DNA of 64,000 nt from Lacibacter cauensis. GTDB taxonomy: Bacteria; Bacteroidota; Bacteroidia; Chitinophagales; Chitinophagaceae. Made by a program: the position numbers and the translations under genes. The notes under the pieces were generated by a model. It worked only from the letters and a program-made list of their open reading frames with translations, was not told the DNA's origin and did not search any database. This document shows positions 54,301-62,463 of this stretch, piece by piece. The stretch covers positions 496,001 through 560,000 of the forward strand of contig NZ_VLLE01000006.1 of NCBI RefSeq assembly GCF_007830055.1, read 5' to 3'. Each line of letters starts with the position of its first letter. The first letter of the stretch is position 1.

Positions 54301-55592
54301 TTACGTGCAAAGGTGCGTTCGAAATCCTGTACTGCTGTTAAACCAAAACTGGTTAAGCGGTTGGTTACAAGCGAAGCATCACGTGTTGCCGGATCGTTCA
54401 CCATCCGCTGATACAGATCGTTCGCATCGTTCGATGGCAGTTCGGAAGAAGTTAATGGAAATACATTGCTGTTGTAAGGTTGCGATTCGCCCAAATCCAT
54501 CAACGCTACAACATTTCTGTTTTCGGTTGTTGATCCTGTGCGGTTGGTAACCCACACTTCCATACGAAGAATTTGTACAGGCGTTGTTACCGCCGGCACA
54601 TTCTTCATGTTCTTGTTATAATTTTTACGGAAGTACTGCGCCATTAAGAAGTGGCGGTTCTCTTCGTACTCATCGGCTTTTACCTGGAACTGTTGCAAAC
54701 CTGTACCACCTGCAAGCTGCATTTGCTGCCGGTTAGAGTTTTGATTGGCCAGTACTGCAGTAATGTACAACTTACCAAACTGCAACTCTGTTTTTAACCC
54801 AAACAAAGCGGAAGCACCCGGCATTAAAGTACCCTTTGCAGGAAACTGGATATTACCTGCTTCAATACGTTTAATGATGGCATCGTTATTACCGGAATAG
54901 TCCAGCTTCAGCTGGTTTTCGAACTGGAAGTTGGCAAGTGTATTATACGTAACGGGGAAATTCAGCTTGTCACCAATCTTGGCGTTTAAACCAAAGTTGG
55001 CGTTCATATCAAAATCGAAGGTTCCGTTTTTACGGGCACGTTCGGGTAAGGTTGGGTTTTTAATATTCTGCCCGAGATAACCGGCTGTTAACGTAACATC
55101 TCCCTGCGGACGGATTTCAACTTTAGGAATACCGGTTGTGCTGAATAAACGGTTAAAAAAGCTGGGGCGTACCTGCAGCTTGGGGTCTTGTATTTTACGG
55201 TTAAGGTTAAGCGTTGTGTTTAAGCGACGCTGGAAATACTCCCGTTCGTCCTGTCGGCTTTTGTAAGCCAGCATTTCTTCGAAGGTGAGATAGCTTGGCT
55301 TGCGAAACCAGCTACGGCCGATCTTTTCGTAAATGTAATAGCGCTTGGTTGCCGGATCGTACGCAATAGAATCTTTGATATTCGAAGGTCGTTGCAGATC
55401 GAACGTATTTCTATTGGGCTCGGTAAAGGCATCGCCACGACGGTCGGTAAGCGGGAAACGCAGACTATCTTTTCCGGGAACAGTATCTCTTACAGGAATA
55501 TCGAACGAATGAGCACCACCGTAACTTGCCAATGACAGGCAGGTAGTTACAATGGTCAGAAGGGCATAGATGCCAGTTATGGTGCGTTGCAT
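48306..55592 (-). CDS. sprA: Cell-surface protein SprA, T9SS outer-membrane translocon
   Basis: 2428 residues from ATG 55592; a TTG at 55601 would add three. SprA (Sov in Porphyromonas) is the giant 36-stranded outer-membrane barrel through which T9SS cargo leaves the periplasm, and it is needed for gliding in Flavobacterium. The full family length (about 2400) is intact. There is a signal peptide (TGIYALLTIVTTCLSLASYG), early phrases such as RVEIRPQGDVTLTAGY-type (here VEIRPQGDVTLTAGYLGQNI), TFDFDMNANFGLNAKIGDKLNFPVTYN, and repeated barrel strands to the C-terminal NTRAGVQINISLAQ. Two or more T9SS cargo proteins are encoded in this window. ruvA lies just upstream on the same strand. Confidence 0.96.
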   Translation of the reverse strand: MQRTITGIYALLTIVTTCLSLASYGGAHSFDIPVRDTVPGKDSLRFPLTDRRGDAFTEPNRNTFDLQRPSNIKDSIAYDPATKRYYIYEKIGRSWFRKPSYLTFEEMLAYKSRQDEREYFQRRLNTTLNLNRKIQDPKLQVRPSFFNRLFSTTGIPKVEIRPQGDVTLTAGYLGQNIKNPTLPERARKNGTFDFDMNANFGLNAKIGDKLNFPVTYNTLANFQFENQLKLDYSGNNDAIIKRIEAGNIQFPAKGTLMPGASALFGLKTELQFGKLYITAVLANQNSNRQQMQLAGGTGLQQFQVKADEYEENRHFLMAQYFRKNYNKNMKNVPAVTTPVQILRMEVWVTNRTGSTTENRNVVALMDLGESQPYNSNVFPLTSSELPSNDANDLYQRMVNDPATRDASLVTNRLTSFGLTAVQDFERTFARKLRPEEFYFNPQIGFLSLNTVLQPDEVLGIAFQYTVNGKVYQVGEFSNDVTPDTTANNSGTQKVLFLKMLKATSQRSLLPIWDLMMKNVYSVGYGQLERKDFKLNILYQEPGGGEKRYIPEGEEKGRPILELVNLDRLNNQNDPQPDGVFDYVEGFTVNSQLSRVIFPTLEPFGKDLEYIFRGVDSIELRQKYLFYPLYDSIKWVAQQSPQLNRYVFRGASRSAGGGGDISLGAFNVPQGSVTVSAGGQMLRENVDYTVDYNLGTVRIINQAIVNSGVPINASFENNATFGMQNRNFMALRLDYKAIEKQNKQLNLGAAVMRLGERPFFTKMNYGDDPIRNTMIGGDVNYRSDWKRLSKWLDALPFYSTKTPSSITMYGEGAQLIPSTAKQIRPEKGGGGLVYIDDFEGTRNGIDLRFPFIAWSLASTPFKAQDRFGVELFPEAGLSDDLQYGYNRAKLAWYNIEPVLQQRRDPNNPLGDNLAALSDPRVRFVNRQEIFPQVTPDLGQNQLVTFDMAFYPTERGPYNFDARNGSINPSNGRLLNPTRRWGGIMRAIDQIDFETNNIEFIEMWVQDPFILNPTSTGGQMYFNLGNISEDILKDGRRFYENGLSTTQTPAREDFSNWARVPRNPIQIAQAFSNIPEERPQQDVGFDGRSDSAEVRVFNSFLTQFSNNFGTGAAYQRLLADPSSDNYKHFRVDQPDNASILSRYKNFNNPQGNSPIANNNVEYTSASTLYPDNEDLNRDNTLNEVEEYFQYHLELRPKTDPLMQVGQNYIADRREVDVKLADGNTRKETWFLFRIPIKDYEQKVGNIPDFKSIRFMRMFMTGFEDSLVMRFGKLELVRNMWRSHPYTLDTTGQYLPLQNQGITSFNVTAVNIEENDNRVPVNYVTPQGVERVQQLSNNGVNLLQNEASLSMQVCDLQDGDARAVFKTLNHDLRQYKRVRMFMHAESRGKTDNLKDGEAIAVIRFGTDFVNNFYEVRMPLKVTPWGTYPRPKVDDSTSAQWPNANQFDVNLEELVRFKLRRTGSVSMMYSEDRGNGIRWAVKGNPNLGEVKGFLVGIENNKNDNTASICTEVWINELRLSGLDEKGGWAATGRVDIQLADLGTISVSASARSAGFGTIEQRVNERSREFFTQFDAATNLQLGKLLPKKAGLEIPFYASYSQTVMNPEYDPYDQDVKFKDKLQTVNNKDSVKNLAQDFSAITTVNVTNMRKNKTNGKPAQIYDVSNFDVSYSYTKTEKRNPLIENDVVEKHYAGLGYNYAPQPKFIEPFKKMIKYRSPWWNIVKDFNFNYRPSLLSFRADINRQFGAVRAREVTIPGVAPSPFKIPETYDKYFVFDRVYNMRWDLTRSINIDFSATNNSRVDEPFGRINTKQKKDSVRTNLLKGGRNTIYRQTANASYNLPLAKIPALDWTTARFNYSTTYNWIGASRLAVSLGNTIENSQTRVFTGQLDFNRLYQKSKFLRALETEKDPNAPAALASPNIKFNPKDTVGKSKKYVAKLFRRLNRLEAKKDKSLQYEPSGAARFFGQLLTSVKSINLNYNESFNSRLPGYLDSTQYLGQNWRSGAPSLGYVFGKQPDNAWLNSAAQKGWITRDTNFNYLFTQSYRQELKAEATVEPFRDFTIDLNLTRSFSKNYSQLFKDTTGNGTFGHLSPLASGGFDISFISYQTMFRKFSATTPGETFLQFEANRLILSKRLGEANPYSQTPNADNYYKGYGRYAQDVLIPAFIAAYTDQDPLKVGLIDQSNKRINDNPFKRYFPKPNWRLTYNGLTRLPGMDRLFTNFSITHGYSSNLSMNNFTSALLYADQFGYGFPSFVDPVSNNFVPFFIVPNLTISERFSPLIGIDVQTTSQVNFKLDYGRSRTISLSLIDFQVSEVRSVEITVGAGYRKRGLKLPFKVPFSKNDSKTLSNDLTFRFDLTYRDNATSNNILDQRNTIPTGGQKILSINPSIDYVLNNRIRLRLFFEQNRVTGYIATPPPVVNTRAGVQINISLAQ

Positions 55593-55628
55593 CAGGGTCA
55601 AGGTCTCTAAGCAAATAAGTTTTGTCGG

Positions 55629-56213
55629 TTACAGGCACTTTAGGGCCGCCTTTATCAGCTCCTGAACTTCGGCAAACTCCGTATTAATTTGCCTTGCCTT
55701 TTTTATAGCTGATTCGGCTGCATTGCGGGCAATGCCTAAAGCAGTCATAGCTGTTAACGCATCAAGGTCTAAACTATTGTGGTTCAGCGGAGAAATATTC
55801 ACCTCCACCGGACTTTTCGCCAGTTTATCCCTTAACTCCAAAACAATTCGCTGTGCGGTTTTCTTTCCAATGCCTTTTACACTTTCCAGCAGTACCACAT
55901 TTCCGTTCAAAATAGCCTTTACCACCTCCTCGGGCTGTAACGACGAAAGCATCATACGGGCCGTAGTTGCGCCTACTCCACTTACGCTCAAAAGGTGCAG
56001 AAACACATCTTTTTCGGCTTTATCGTAAAAGCCAAACAGGATATGTGCATCTTCCCGTACCAATAAATGGGTAAACAAAGTGCCCTCATCAAGATTTTGG
56101 ATTTTAGAATAGGTATGCAGGCTCACCTGCACTTCGTAGCCTACGCCGTGCACATCTACATGTACAACAGTTGGGGTTTTAAGCGTAAAGATTCCTTTCA
56201 GGTATGCAAACAT
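55629..56213 (-). CDS. ruvA: Holliday junction DNA helicase subunit RuvA
   Basis: 194 residues, normal length. Binds four-way junctions and loads the RuvB motor. N-terminal OB fold (MFAYLKGIFTLKTPTVVHVDVHGVGYEVQV), helix-hairpin-helix pair LLSVSGVGATTARMMLSS and LESVKGIGKKTAQRIVLELRDK, and a C-terminal RuvB-binding three-helix domain (LDLDALTAMTALGIARNAAESAIKKA). It precedes sprA by 36 bp and could share a transcript. ruvB and ruvC are not in the window. Confidence 0.95.
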   Translation of the reverse strand: MFAYLKGIFTLKTPTVVHVDVHGVGYEVQVSLHTYSKIQNLDEGTLFTHLLVREDAHILFGFYDKAEKDVFLHLLSVSGVGATTARMMLSSLQPEEVVKAILNGNVVLLESVKGIGKKTAQRIVLELRDKLAKSPVEVNISPLNHNSLDLDALTAMTALGIARNAAESAIKKARQINTEFAEVQELIKAALKCL

Positions 56214-56340
56214 GGAACGAAAATAGCGGTTTTAGAAAGCGTAACCAACCTTGCCCACGGTTCTGCCATTTTTTTCAATGAAAGTTAAACCACTGGCAGC
56301 CCGATTGTTAGCTGCTAACAACTCCTTGCTTTTCAAAACG

Positions 56341-56348
56341 TATATTTG
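56341..56348 (+). promoter_or_regulatory. -7 box TATATTTG upstream of fabH
   Basis: Perfect TAnnTTTG, 44 bp before the fabH ATG. No TTG at the ideal -33 distance. Confidence 0.5.
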
Positions 56349-56392
56349 CGCCTGAAAAACAGGACGCCCCTGTTGTAAATACATTAAACCAC

Positions 56393-57394
56393 ATGAGCAA
56401 TAAAATTAGTGCAGCTATTACGGCTGTTGCAGGATGGGTTCCTGAAGACAGGTTAACCAACTTCGACCTGGAGAAAATGGTAGATACAAACGATGAATGG
56501 ATCCGTACACGTACCGGTATTTCTGAAAGAAGAATTTTAAAAGGCGAAGGACTTGCTACCTCCGATATGATTGCGCCTGCGGTGCTGGAGCTTTGCAAAA
56601 AGCGTGGCATCGACCCCAAAGAAATTGATTGTATGATTGTGGGCACTGTTACTCCTGACATGGTTTTTCCTTCTACAGCCAATGTGGTGTGCGATAAAAT
56701 TGGTGCAACGAATGCATTTGGTTTTGATGTGAGTGCAGCGTGCAGCGGATTTCTTTTTTCGCTTACAACAGGAGCATCTTACATTGAAAGCGGTCGTTAT
56801 AAAAAAGTTGTTGTTGTTGGCGCCGATAAAATGAGCGCTATTATTGATTATACCGACAGGAACACCTGTGTAATTTTTGGCGATGGTGCCGGATGCGTAT
56901 TACTGGAGCCAAACGAAGAAGGTTATGGTGTGCAGGACAGCATTTTAAAAAGTGATGGTGCTGGCAGAAACTACTTGAACATGAAAGCTGGCGGAAGTTT
57001 ACGTCCGGCCAGCATGGAAACAGTTGCCAACCGTGAACACTATGCTTACCAGGAAGGACAAACCGTTTTCAAATTTGCTGTAAAAGGCATGGCCGATGTG
57101 AGTGCCGAATTATTAGAACGTAACAATTTAACAGGAGAAGATATTGCATGGCTGGTGCCTCACCAGGCGAACCTGCGCATTATTGATGCCACTGCCAACC
57201 GTATTGGTTTACCAAAAGAAAAAGTAATGATCAACATTCAGCGATATGGCAACACCACTGCCGGTACTATTCCGCTTTGTTTGTGGGAGTGGGAAAACCA
57301 ATTAAAAAAAGGCGACAATGTTGTATTGGCTGCTTTTGGTGGTGGTTTTACCTGGGGTGCTACCTGGATTAAATGGGCATACGATCCGAAGTAA
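56393..57394 (+). CDS. fabH: 3-oxoacyl-[acyl-carrier-protein] synthase III
   Basis: Starts fatty-acid synthesis by condensing an acyl-CoA with malonyl-ACP. 333 residues. Catalytic triad: Cys117 in [14 protein letters not shown], His in [14 protein letters not shown], Asn in [12 protein letters not shown]. The N-terminus has [16 protein letters not shown] and the C-terminus [16 protein letters not shown]. Bacteroidota homologues can use branched starters, so the primer is not fixed by sequence. Terminator at 57424-57451. Confidence 0.96.
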   Translation: MSNKISAAITAVAGWVPEDRLTNFDLEKMVDTNDEWIRTRTGISERRILKGEGLATSDMIAPAVLELCKKRGIDPKEIDCMIVGTVTPDMVFPSTANVVCDKIGATNAFGFDVSAACSGFLFSLTTGASYIESGRYKKVVVVGADKMSAIIDYTDRNTCVIFGDGAGCVLLEPNEEGYGVQDSILKSDGAGRNYLNMKAGGSLRPASMETVANREHYAYQEGQTVFKFAVKGMADVSAELLERNNLTGEDIAWLVPHQANLRIIDATANRIGLPKEKVMINIQRYGNTTAGTIPLCLWEWENQLKKGDNVVLAAFGGGFTWGATWIKWAYDPK

Positions 57395-57423
57395 TTAGAC
57401 ACAATGATAAACATTATTAAGAG

Positions 57424-57451
57424 AAGCGGTTGTGAAAACAGCCGCTTTTTT
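57424..57451 (+). terminator. Terminator after fabH
   Basis: AAGCGGTTGT (57424-57433) pairs with ACAGCCGCTT (57438-57447), one G-T pair, loop GAAA, then a T-run. Confidence 0.88.
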
Positions 57452-57482
57452 ATTGGCACTACAAATTGCAAAAACAGGACAA

Positions 57483-59471
57483 TTAAAACTCAAGTTTCCA
57501 TACTTGCCTTTGATAAATATCACCACTTACTGTTGTACCTGCCACATACATGTTTCCTTTTGCAGTGATAATAATGGGAGTATGTATCGATTGATTTAAA
57601 ACACCGATTGACCATATTTTCGCTAGCGGATCGTAGATGTCGAATTTATTTTTTGTTTGCCCTTCAGATACAAAGAATACAGCTTTACCATTCAGCAGAC
57701 CTGAACCAAATGAAGAAAAAGAATTAGGTTGAAACAAACAGGAAAACGAAGTTGTATTTGAAAGTGGTTCAAACATTTCAACTTCATTTGATGCGGATCC
57801 TGAAACTACTCCACCAGCCAAGATTAAACTTCCAGCAACTAACCCCGACATACCATATTTAGGCTTACTCAATTGAGAAACCGACCACGAATCTGTTGCA
57901 GGATCGTAAATATCAATACGTGCTGTCGGGCTTAAGGTTGATTTATTGGTAACGCCTCCTGAGAAATATAATTTACCTTTTACATTGGTTGCTGTAGCCA
58001 AATACCGTGGCTGGCCGAAGTTAATTGTTGTCCACCTTTTATTTGCGGTGTCATATATATCAGCGTAATAACCACCAAGAATTACCAGCTTATTTCCAGA
58101 AGCTAAGGCGGTTAATAAACCATCGGCATGGGGCATTTCAAGTACCGACCAACCATCCGTAGCAGCATCATAAATATCAATGCGTGATGTTAACCCCACA
58201 CTACCTGAAGCAAGAATACCAGTGCCTCCTGCAAAAAACACTTTCGTTCCCATTACAGCAACTGCCATTCCCGATCTTGCCTGACTTAGATTTGCTGTGC
58301 TCCATACATTTGTTGTTATATCATAAATATTAACTGTCGATGAAAATTTATTGGGGCCTGGCCCTGTCGGAACCGGAGTTCCCCCAGCAAAAAGAATTTT
58401 ATTTTCAACGGCAGCAACCACACTTATTTTTCTTGGATCGCTCAACGTTCCTATTGAAGTAAGTCGTGCATTAATCAATGGTCTGTTGCTGTACACGGTA
58501 TTTACAACAATCGTATCATCAGCAATAGCACCATCATTATCTGTAACTCTAAGCCGAAACCTATACGAACCCGGCACAAGTCCAGTAACTGTTGTAACAG
58601 ATGCTGTAGGGTTAGCTATTACAGCTGAAAAACTTTCTGCGAAAACCAACGACCACTGATAAGAAACTATTGTACCATCCTTATCCCTTGACAACCTCCC
58701 ATCTAATGTAATGCTTGATGGTTCCATTCTGCAGTTTTGCAGATCATAAGTAATGGATAAATCATTTCCTGCCTCAGCTACGGGCGATTTATTGGGTGAG
58801 ATATTCACTGTTAGCTGCATTGTATCGGTTGAAGACAATCCACCTGCATCTGTAACTGTTAACTCAAAAATGTAAACGCCATTTGTAAGATCTAATGCTT
58901 CAGCTTTTACCGCAACCGGATCTGAAAAAACTGAATTAGAGGGCCCTGCAATTTTTCTCCAGGCGAATCCAATAATATTATTGTCAGGGTCAGTTGAAGC
59001 GCTTCCATCAAGCATTGCCTTGTTCACCGGCAATGTTATAGTTTGATCTTGCCCTGCTCTTGCAACAGGAGGCCTGTTCGGCACTGTTGCACTGTCTACA
59101 ACAATCTTAATTGTGTCTTTTGCAAAAAGACCTTCATTATCCGTTACTTTCAATTCAAAACTGTATACGCCGGGTACTAATTTATTGATGGAAGTTATAT
59201 TTTTAACTGTATCTTTTATCATGTAAGAAGATGGTCCTGTTATTTTTCTCCATAACCATTCTGTTATTCTTCCATCAGGGTCAGTTGAAGCGCTGCCATC
59301 TAGTAAAGTACTATCCATTGGCAATTTGATTGTTTTATCAGCACCAGCTTTAGCAATCGGAGGTCGATTTTCTCCTTTGCAGTTTTCGCAGGAATATTCC
59401 TGTTTACAGCCAAGCTGCAAAAACAAATTCAATCCAACAAAAATACTTGAGAAACTGAACCACCCCTTCAT
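57483..59471 (-). CDS. PKD/REJ- and Kelch-repeat lipoprotein
   Basis: 662 residues from ATG 59471 (MKGWFSFSSIFVGLNLFLQLGC lipoprotein signal); a start at 59522 would add 17 residues. Three PKD-like modules occupy about 35-330, each with ADKTIKLP or QDQTITLP, LDGSASTDPDG and W-R-K-I-x-GPS. A Kelch beta-propeller of about five or six blades follows (ISVVAAVENKILFAGG, MAVAVMGTKVFFAGG, LTALASGNKLVILGG, GMSGLVAGSLILAGG). A ligand-binding surface lipoprotein, partner unknown. Confidence 0.88.
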   Translation of the reverse strand: MKGWFSFSSIFVGLNLFLQLGCKQEYSCENCKGENRPPIAKAGADKTIKLPMDSTLLDGSASTDPDGRITEWLWRKITGPSSYMIKDTVKNITSINKLVPGVYSFELKVTDNEGLFAKDTIKIVVDSATVPNRPPVARAGQDQTITLPVNKAMLDGSASTDPDNNIIGFAWRKIAGPSNSVFSDPVAVKAEALDLTNGVYIFELTVTDAGGLSSTDTMQLTVNISPNKSPVAEAGNDLSITYDLQNCRMEPSSITLDGRLSRDKDGTIVSYQWSLVFAESFSAVIANPTASVTTVTGLVPGSYRFRLRVTDNDGAIADDTIVVNTVYSNRPLINARLTSIGTLSDPRKISVVAAVENKILFAGGTPVPTGPGPNKFSSTVNIYDITTNVWSTANLSQARSGMAVAVMGTKVFFAGGTGILASGSVGLTSRIDIYDAATDGWSVLEMPHADGLLTALASGNKLVILGGYYADIYDTANKRWTTINFGQPRYLATATNVKGKLYFSGGVTNKSTLSPTARIDIYDPATDSWSVSQLSKPKYGMSGLVAGSLILAGGVVSGSASNEVEMFEPLSNTTSFSCLFQPNSFSSFGSGLLNGKAVFFVSEGQTKNKFDIYDPLAKIWSIGVLNQSIHTPIIITAKGNMYVAGTTVSGDIYQRQVWKLEF

Positions 59472-59568
59472 CGGATAAACATACAATTTTAAGTGCAGGA
59501 GAACAAGTGCACATTCTTTCAACCAAACAAAATCGACACTTAAAGATTAATTTTTAGTTTAGTTTCAC

Positions 59569-60036
59569 ATGGAAAAACTGAAACAAACGAATAAAAGCAA
59601 AATTAAAACAGTTTTTGATGCCACAATGAGAGAAGAATTGATCAGCCATATCAATTCTTCAACTTCTGAAAACAATCCACAATGGGCAATTTGATTGTTT
59701 CCAAAATACTGAGACACTGTGCAATGTTATATTTTCGGCAAAATAAAGGTTAAGCCTGAGTTTATTGTCCGGCTTATCAGGCTGATCTTGCTGAAAAAAG
59801 CATTTAAAAACGATAGTGGCTTTGGAAAAAAACTACCTATCAGGCCGCTATTAAAACTCTGGTAAAAAATGAGATTTTGCTACACAAAAAATGAATGGAC
59901 ACGTAAAATTGAGCAACTCGAAGGCTTCAACAACAACAATTTTGTACACTCTTTTTTCGGACCACTGACCAAAGAGCAGATAGGTATGTTTACTTATAAG
60001 CATGCCAATCATCAATTACGGCATTTTGAAGTATAA
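59569..60036 (+). pseudogene. Decayed DUF1569-family gene
   Basis: A conserved DUF1569-like protein can be read only by changing frame. It starts at ATG 59569 (TKSKIKTVFDATMREELISH, then NPQW). The frame then shifts to GNLIVSKILRHCAMLYF, returns to FGKIKVKPEFIVRLIRLILLKKAF, passes to AAIKTLVKNEILLHKK, and ends with EWTRKIEQLEGF, FVHSFFGPLTKEQIGMFTYK and HANHQLRHFEV plus stop at 60036. At least four frame changes, with in-frame stops at 59692 and 59710. DUF1569 proteins belong to the DinB-like four-helix fold. An intact DinB protein lies nearby at 60609-61103. Confidence 0.82.
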
Positions 60037-60063
60037 GAACCATGACATCATACAAACTACTCT

Positions 60064-60585
60064 ATGCTCATTCAAGAATACACTACAAGCTGGACTCTTA
60101 ATTTTCAATGCATCAAAACAATACTTGCTGATGCGTTAACAGGTATTGCTGTTTCATTTGAACATGTAGGCAGTACGGCAGTTCCGGGTCTTGCAGCAAA
60201 GCCAATTATCGACATTGATATTATACTGGCAAACAGAAAAGATTTTGAAAGCATCAAAGAAAAGTTAGCACAAATCGGTTATTATCATAACGGCGATCAA
60301 GGCATCGCAGACAGGGAAGTATTTAAACGAACAGGAACACTTACTCTGCACAATGTACTGGATCGAATTGCTCATCACCTCTATGTTTGTCCTGCAGAAA
60401 GTGAAGAACTGAAACGGCATCTGCTGTTCAGAAACTATTTGCGCTCCAATAAACAGGCAAGCAACGAGTACCAACAATTGAAACAACAATTAGCAGAAGA
60501 AGCAAACCATGATCGCAAGCTTTATGCGCAACTGAAAGAAGAAAAAGCATTTATCGAAAGCATTCTTGCGAAAGCAAACGAGTAA
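60064..60585 (+). CDS. GrpB/UPF0157-family protein (nucleotidyltransferase fold)
   Basis: 173 residues. Core FEHVGSTAVPGLAAKPIIDIDIIL is the G-S-T-[AS]-V-x-G-x-x-[AG]-K-P-I-[IV]-D signature of GrpB, a nucleotidyltransferase-like fold. LTLHNVLDRIAHHLYVCPAESEELKRHLLFRNYLRSN completes the domain. Function is not known in general. It follows the DUF1569 pseudogene by 27 bp and converges on the DinB gene. Confidence 0.9.
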   Translation: MLIQEYTTSWTLNFQCIKTILADALTGIAVSFEHVGSTAVPGLAAKPIIDIDIILANRKDFESIKEKLAQIGYYHNGDQGIADREVFKRTGTLTLHNVLDRIAHHLYVCPAESEELKRHLLFRNYLRSNKQASNEYQQLKQQLAEEANHDRKLYAQLKEEKAFIESILAKANE

Positions 60586-60608
60586 TTTGTAAGATCCGCC
60601 ATCAAGCG

Positions 60609-61103
60609 TCAGACACGTGTCCGGTACCAATGTACAAAATCTGTTGCAGGAATTGTTTCGACGCCTAACTCCCGCATCATCGTTACCAATTGTCCACGAT
60701 GGTAGGTGCCGTGATTGAACAGATGATGCACAACTGTCCATACGGCAGAAGTAAACGGCTCGCCTTTTAAGTTGGTGTAAGCAAATTCACGATGCAGGTC
60801 TTCATCGGTACTACGTTGCAGAAAACGCTCCCACTCTCCTGCCTGCTGCAGTAATCCGTTGATTGCTTCTTTCATTGCAGGATTAAACTGCTTGCTTGGT
60901 ATCACCAACTGCTGATGACCTTCCATGCGTTGCCACCAGATGCTTTCGGCATCCCACAAATGCAAAACTGTCGCATACAAATTCGGAAAGCTGCTTTTTA
61001 CAATCTGCTGATGCAGATGTTCATCCATTTCGAGAATAGTATTGGTAATTTGTTCGTATGCCCAGCGATTATAAGTGGCATATGCCTGCAGCAGTTCTTT
61101 CAT
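60609..61103 (-). CDS. DinB/YfiT-family putative metalloenzyme
   Basis: 164 residues, four-helix bundle. The three metal His sites are likely in ATVLHLWDAESIWWQRM, VVHHLFNHGTYHRGQLVTMMRELG. DinB-superfamily proteins include thiol transferases and damage-induced proteins, with substrates mostly unknown. No damage-box regulation is visible upstream. Confidence 0.9.
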   Translation of the reverse strand: MKELLQAYATYNRWAYEQITNTILEMDEHLHQQIVKSSFPNLYATVLHLWDAESIWWQRMEGHQQLVIPSKQFNPAMKEAINGLLQQAGEWERFLQRSTDEDLHREFAYTNLKGEPFTSAVWTVVHHLFNHGTYHRGQLVTMMRELGVETIPATDFVHWYRTRV

Positions 61104-61261
61104 AAAAATGTTTGATTTGAAATTAATGAATTATTCAAAACAAAATTGCAACAAAGGTTACCAACCGTTAAAAGGTTAGCAACCCTGTCAAATCTTTAAG
61201 AACGGTCGGCTGCAAGTTTTATTAATGCGTACTTTTAAACACTCATAGCAAAAAGCAAGCA

Positions 61262-62389
61262 ATGGAATTTTCTACACGCATTATACACGAAGACAATATT
61301 GAAGATGGCAGCGGAGCAGTAATGTCGCCGATTATTTTATCAACCACTTTCGAACGTGGCGAAGATGGCATCAGCTATCCCGGCGGATATTTTTACTCAC
61401 GTTACGATAACCCTAACCGTCACGCACTCGAAAACAAACTAGCAAAGATGGAAAACGGTGCAGCCTGTGTAAGTTTTGCATCGGGCCTTGCAGCAGCAAC
61501 CAATGTGTTTCAAAGTTTGAAAAGCGGCGACCACATTATTATTCCCGATGATACTTATTTTTCCATCCGCTCTATCCTTGATCAGATGTTTGGTGCTTTC
61601 GGCATCAGCTATACTTTGGTTGATATGACGGATCATGCAGGAGTTGAAAACGCCATTCAACCCAATACTGTACTCATCTGGATGGAAACACCATCCAACC
61701 CATCATTGAAAATAACCGACATTGAAGCCATTGTCCGCATTGCAAAAAAACACAACTGCTTTACCGTTGCAGATAATACATGGGCTACGCCGTTTTATAC
61801 AAAGCCAACCGATCTTGGCGTTGATATTACACTCCACTCAACTACAAAATATTTAGGCGGCCACAGCGATATTCTGGGAGGCGCCTTGATTTTTAAAGAA
61901 ACCAATGAACGCTACGAACGCATCCGTGCCTTTCAGAAATTAGGTGGCGCCGTTCCATCGCCTTACGATTGCTGGTTGTTGTGCCGAAGTCTTACAACCT
62001 TTGTTGCACGCATGCCCATTCATTCAAACAATGCAATGCAACTCGCAAGCTATCTTGAAACGCATCCAAAAATTGAACGTGTCTTATATCCTGGGCTTCC
62101 ATCACATCCGCAACATAGCGTTGCCGCTAAACAAATGCAGAATGGTTATGGCGGTATGCTTTCCATTTTAGTAAAAGGCGATCGTGCTGCTGCATTACAA
62201 CTTGCAGGCGAATTAAAACTGTTTACACATGCAACAAGTTTAGGTGGAGTAGAAAGTTTAATTGAACACCGTAAATCAATTGAAGGAGATGCTTCTCCAA
62301 CGGCAGACAACCTGTTGCGTATTTCAGTTGGTATTGAAGACATCAAAGATTTGATTGCAGATTTTGCACAAGCGTTGGAAAAAATATAA
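61262..62389 (+). CDS. Trans-sulfuration PLP enzyme (cystathionine gamma-synthase/lyase family)
   Basis: 375 residues, fold-type I PLP enzyme. Pyridoxal Lys196 in VDITLHSTTKYLGGHSDILGG. N-terminal TRIIHEDN and PIILSTTFER, the aromatic YSRYDNPNRHALENKLA, SGLAAATNVF, VADNTWATPFYT, and late TSLGGVESLIEHR. The typical role is cystathionine cleavage or gamma-replacement in Met/Cys metabolism; synthase, lyase and methionine gamma-lyase cannot be told apart from sequence alone. Confidence 0.92.
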   Translation: MEFSTRIIHEDNIEDGSGAVMSPIILSTTFERGEDGISYPGGYFYSRYDNPNRHALENKLAKMENGAACVSFASGLAAATNVFQSLKSGDHIIIPDDTYFSIRSILDQMFGAFGISYTLVDMTDHAGVENAIQPNTVLIWMETPSNPSLKITDIEAIVRIAKKHNCFTVADNTWATPFYTKPTDLGVDITLHSTTKYLGGHSDILGGALIFKETNERYERIRAFQKLGGAVPSPYDCWLLCRSLTTFVARMPIHSNNAMQLASYLETHPKIERVLYPGLPSHPQHSVAAKQMQNGYGGMLSILVKGDRAAALQLAGELKLFTHATSLGGVESLIEHRKSIEGDASPTADNLLRISVGIEDIKDLIADFAQALEKI

Positions 62390-62463
62390 CGCTTTGTAAC
62401 AGGAGTAATGTTCTTGCGACAGATAGGTACGTTATCATTCAGAATACCATAAACAACATCATC

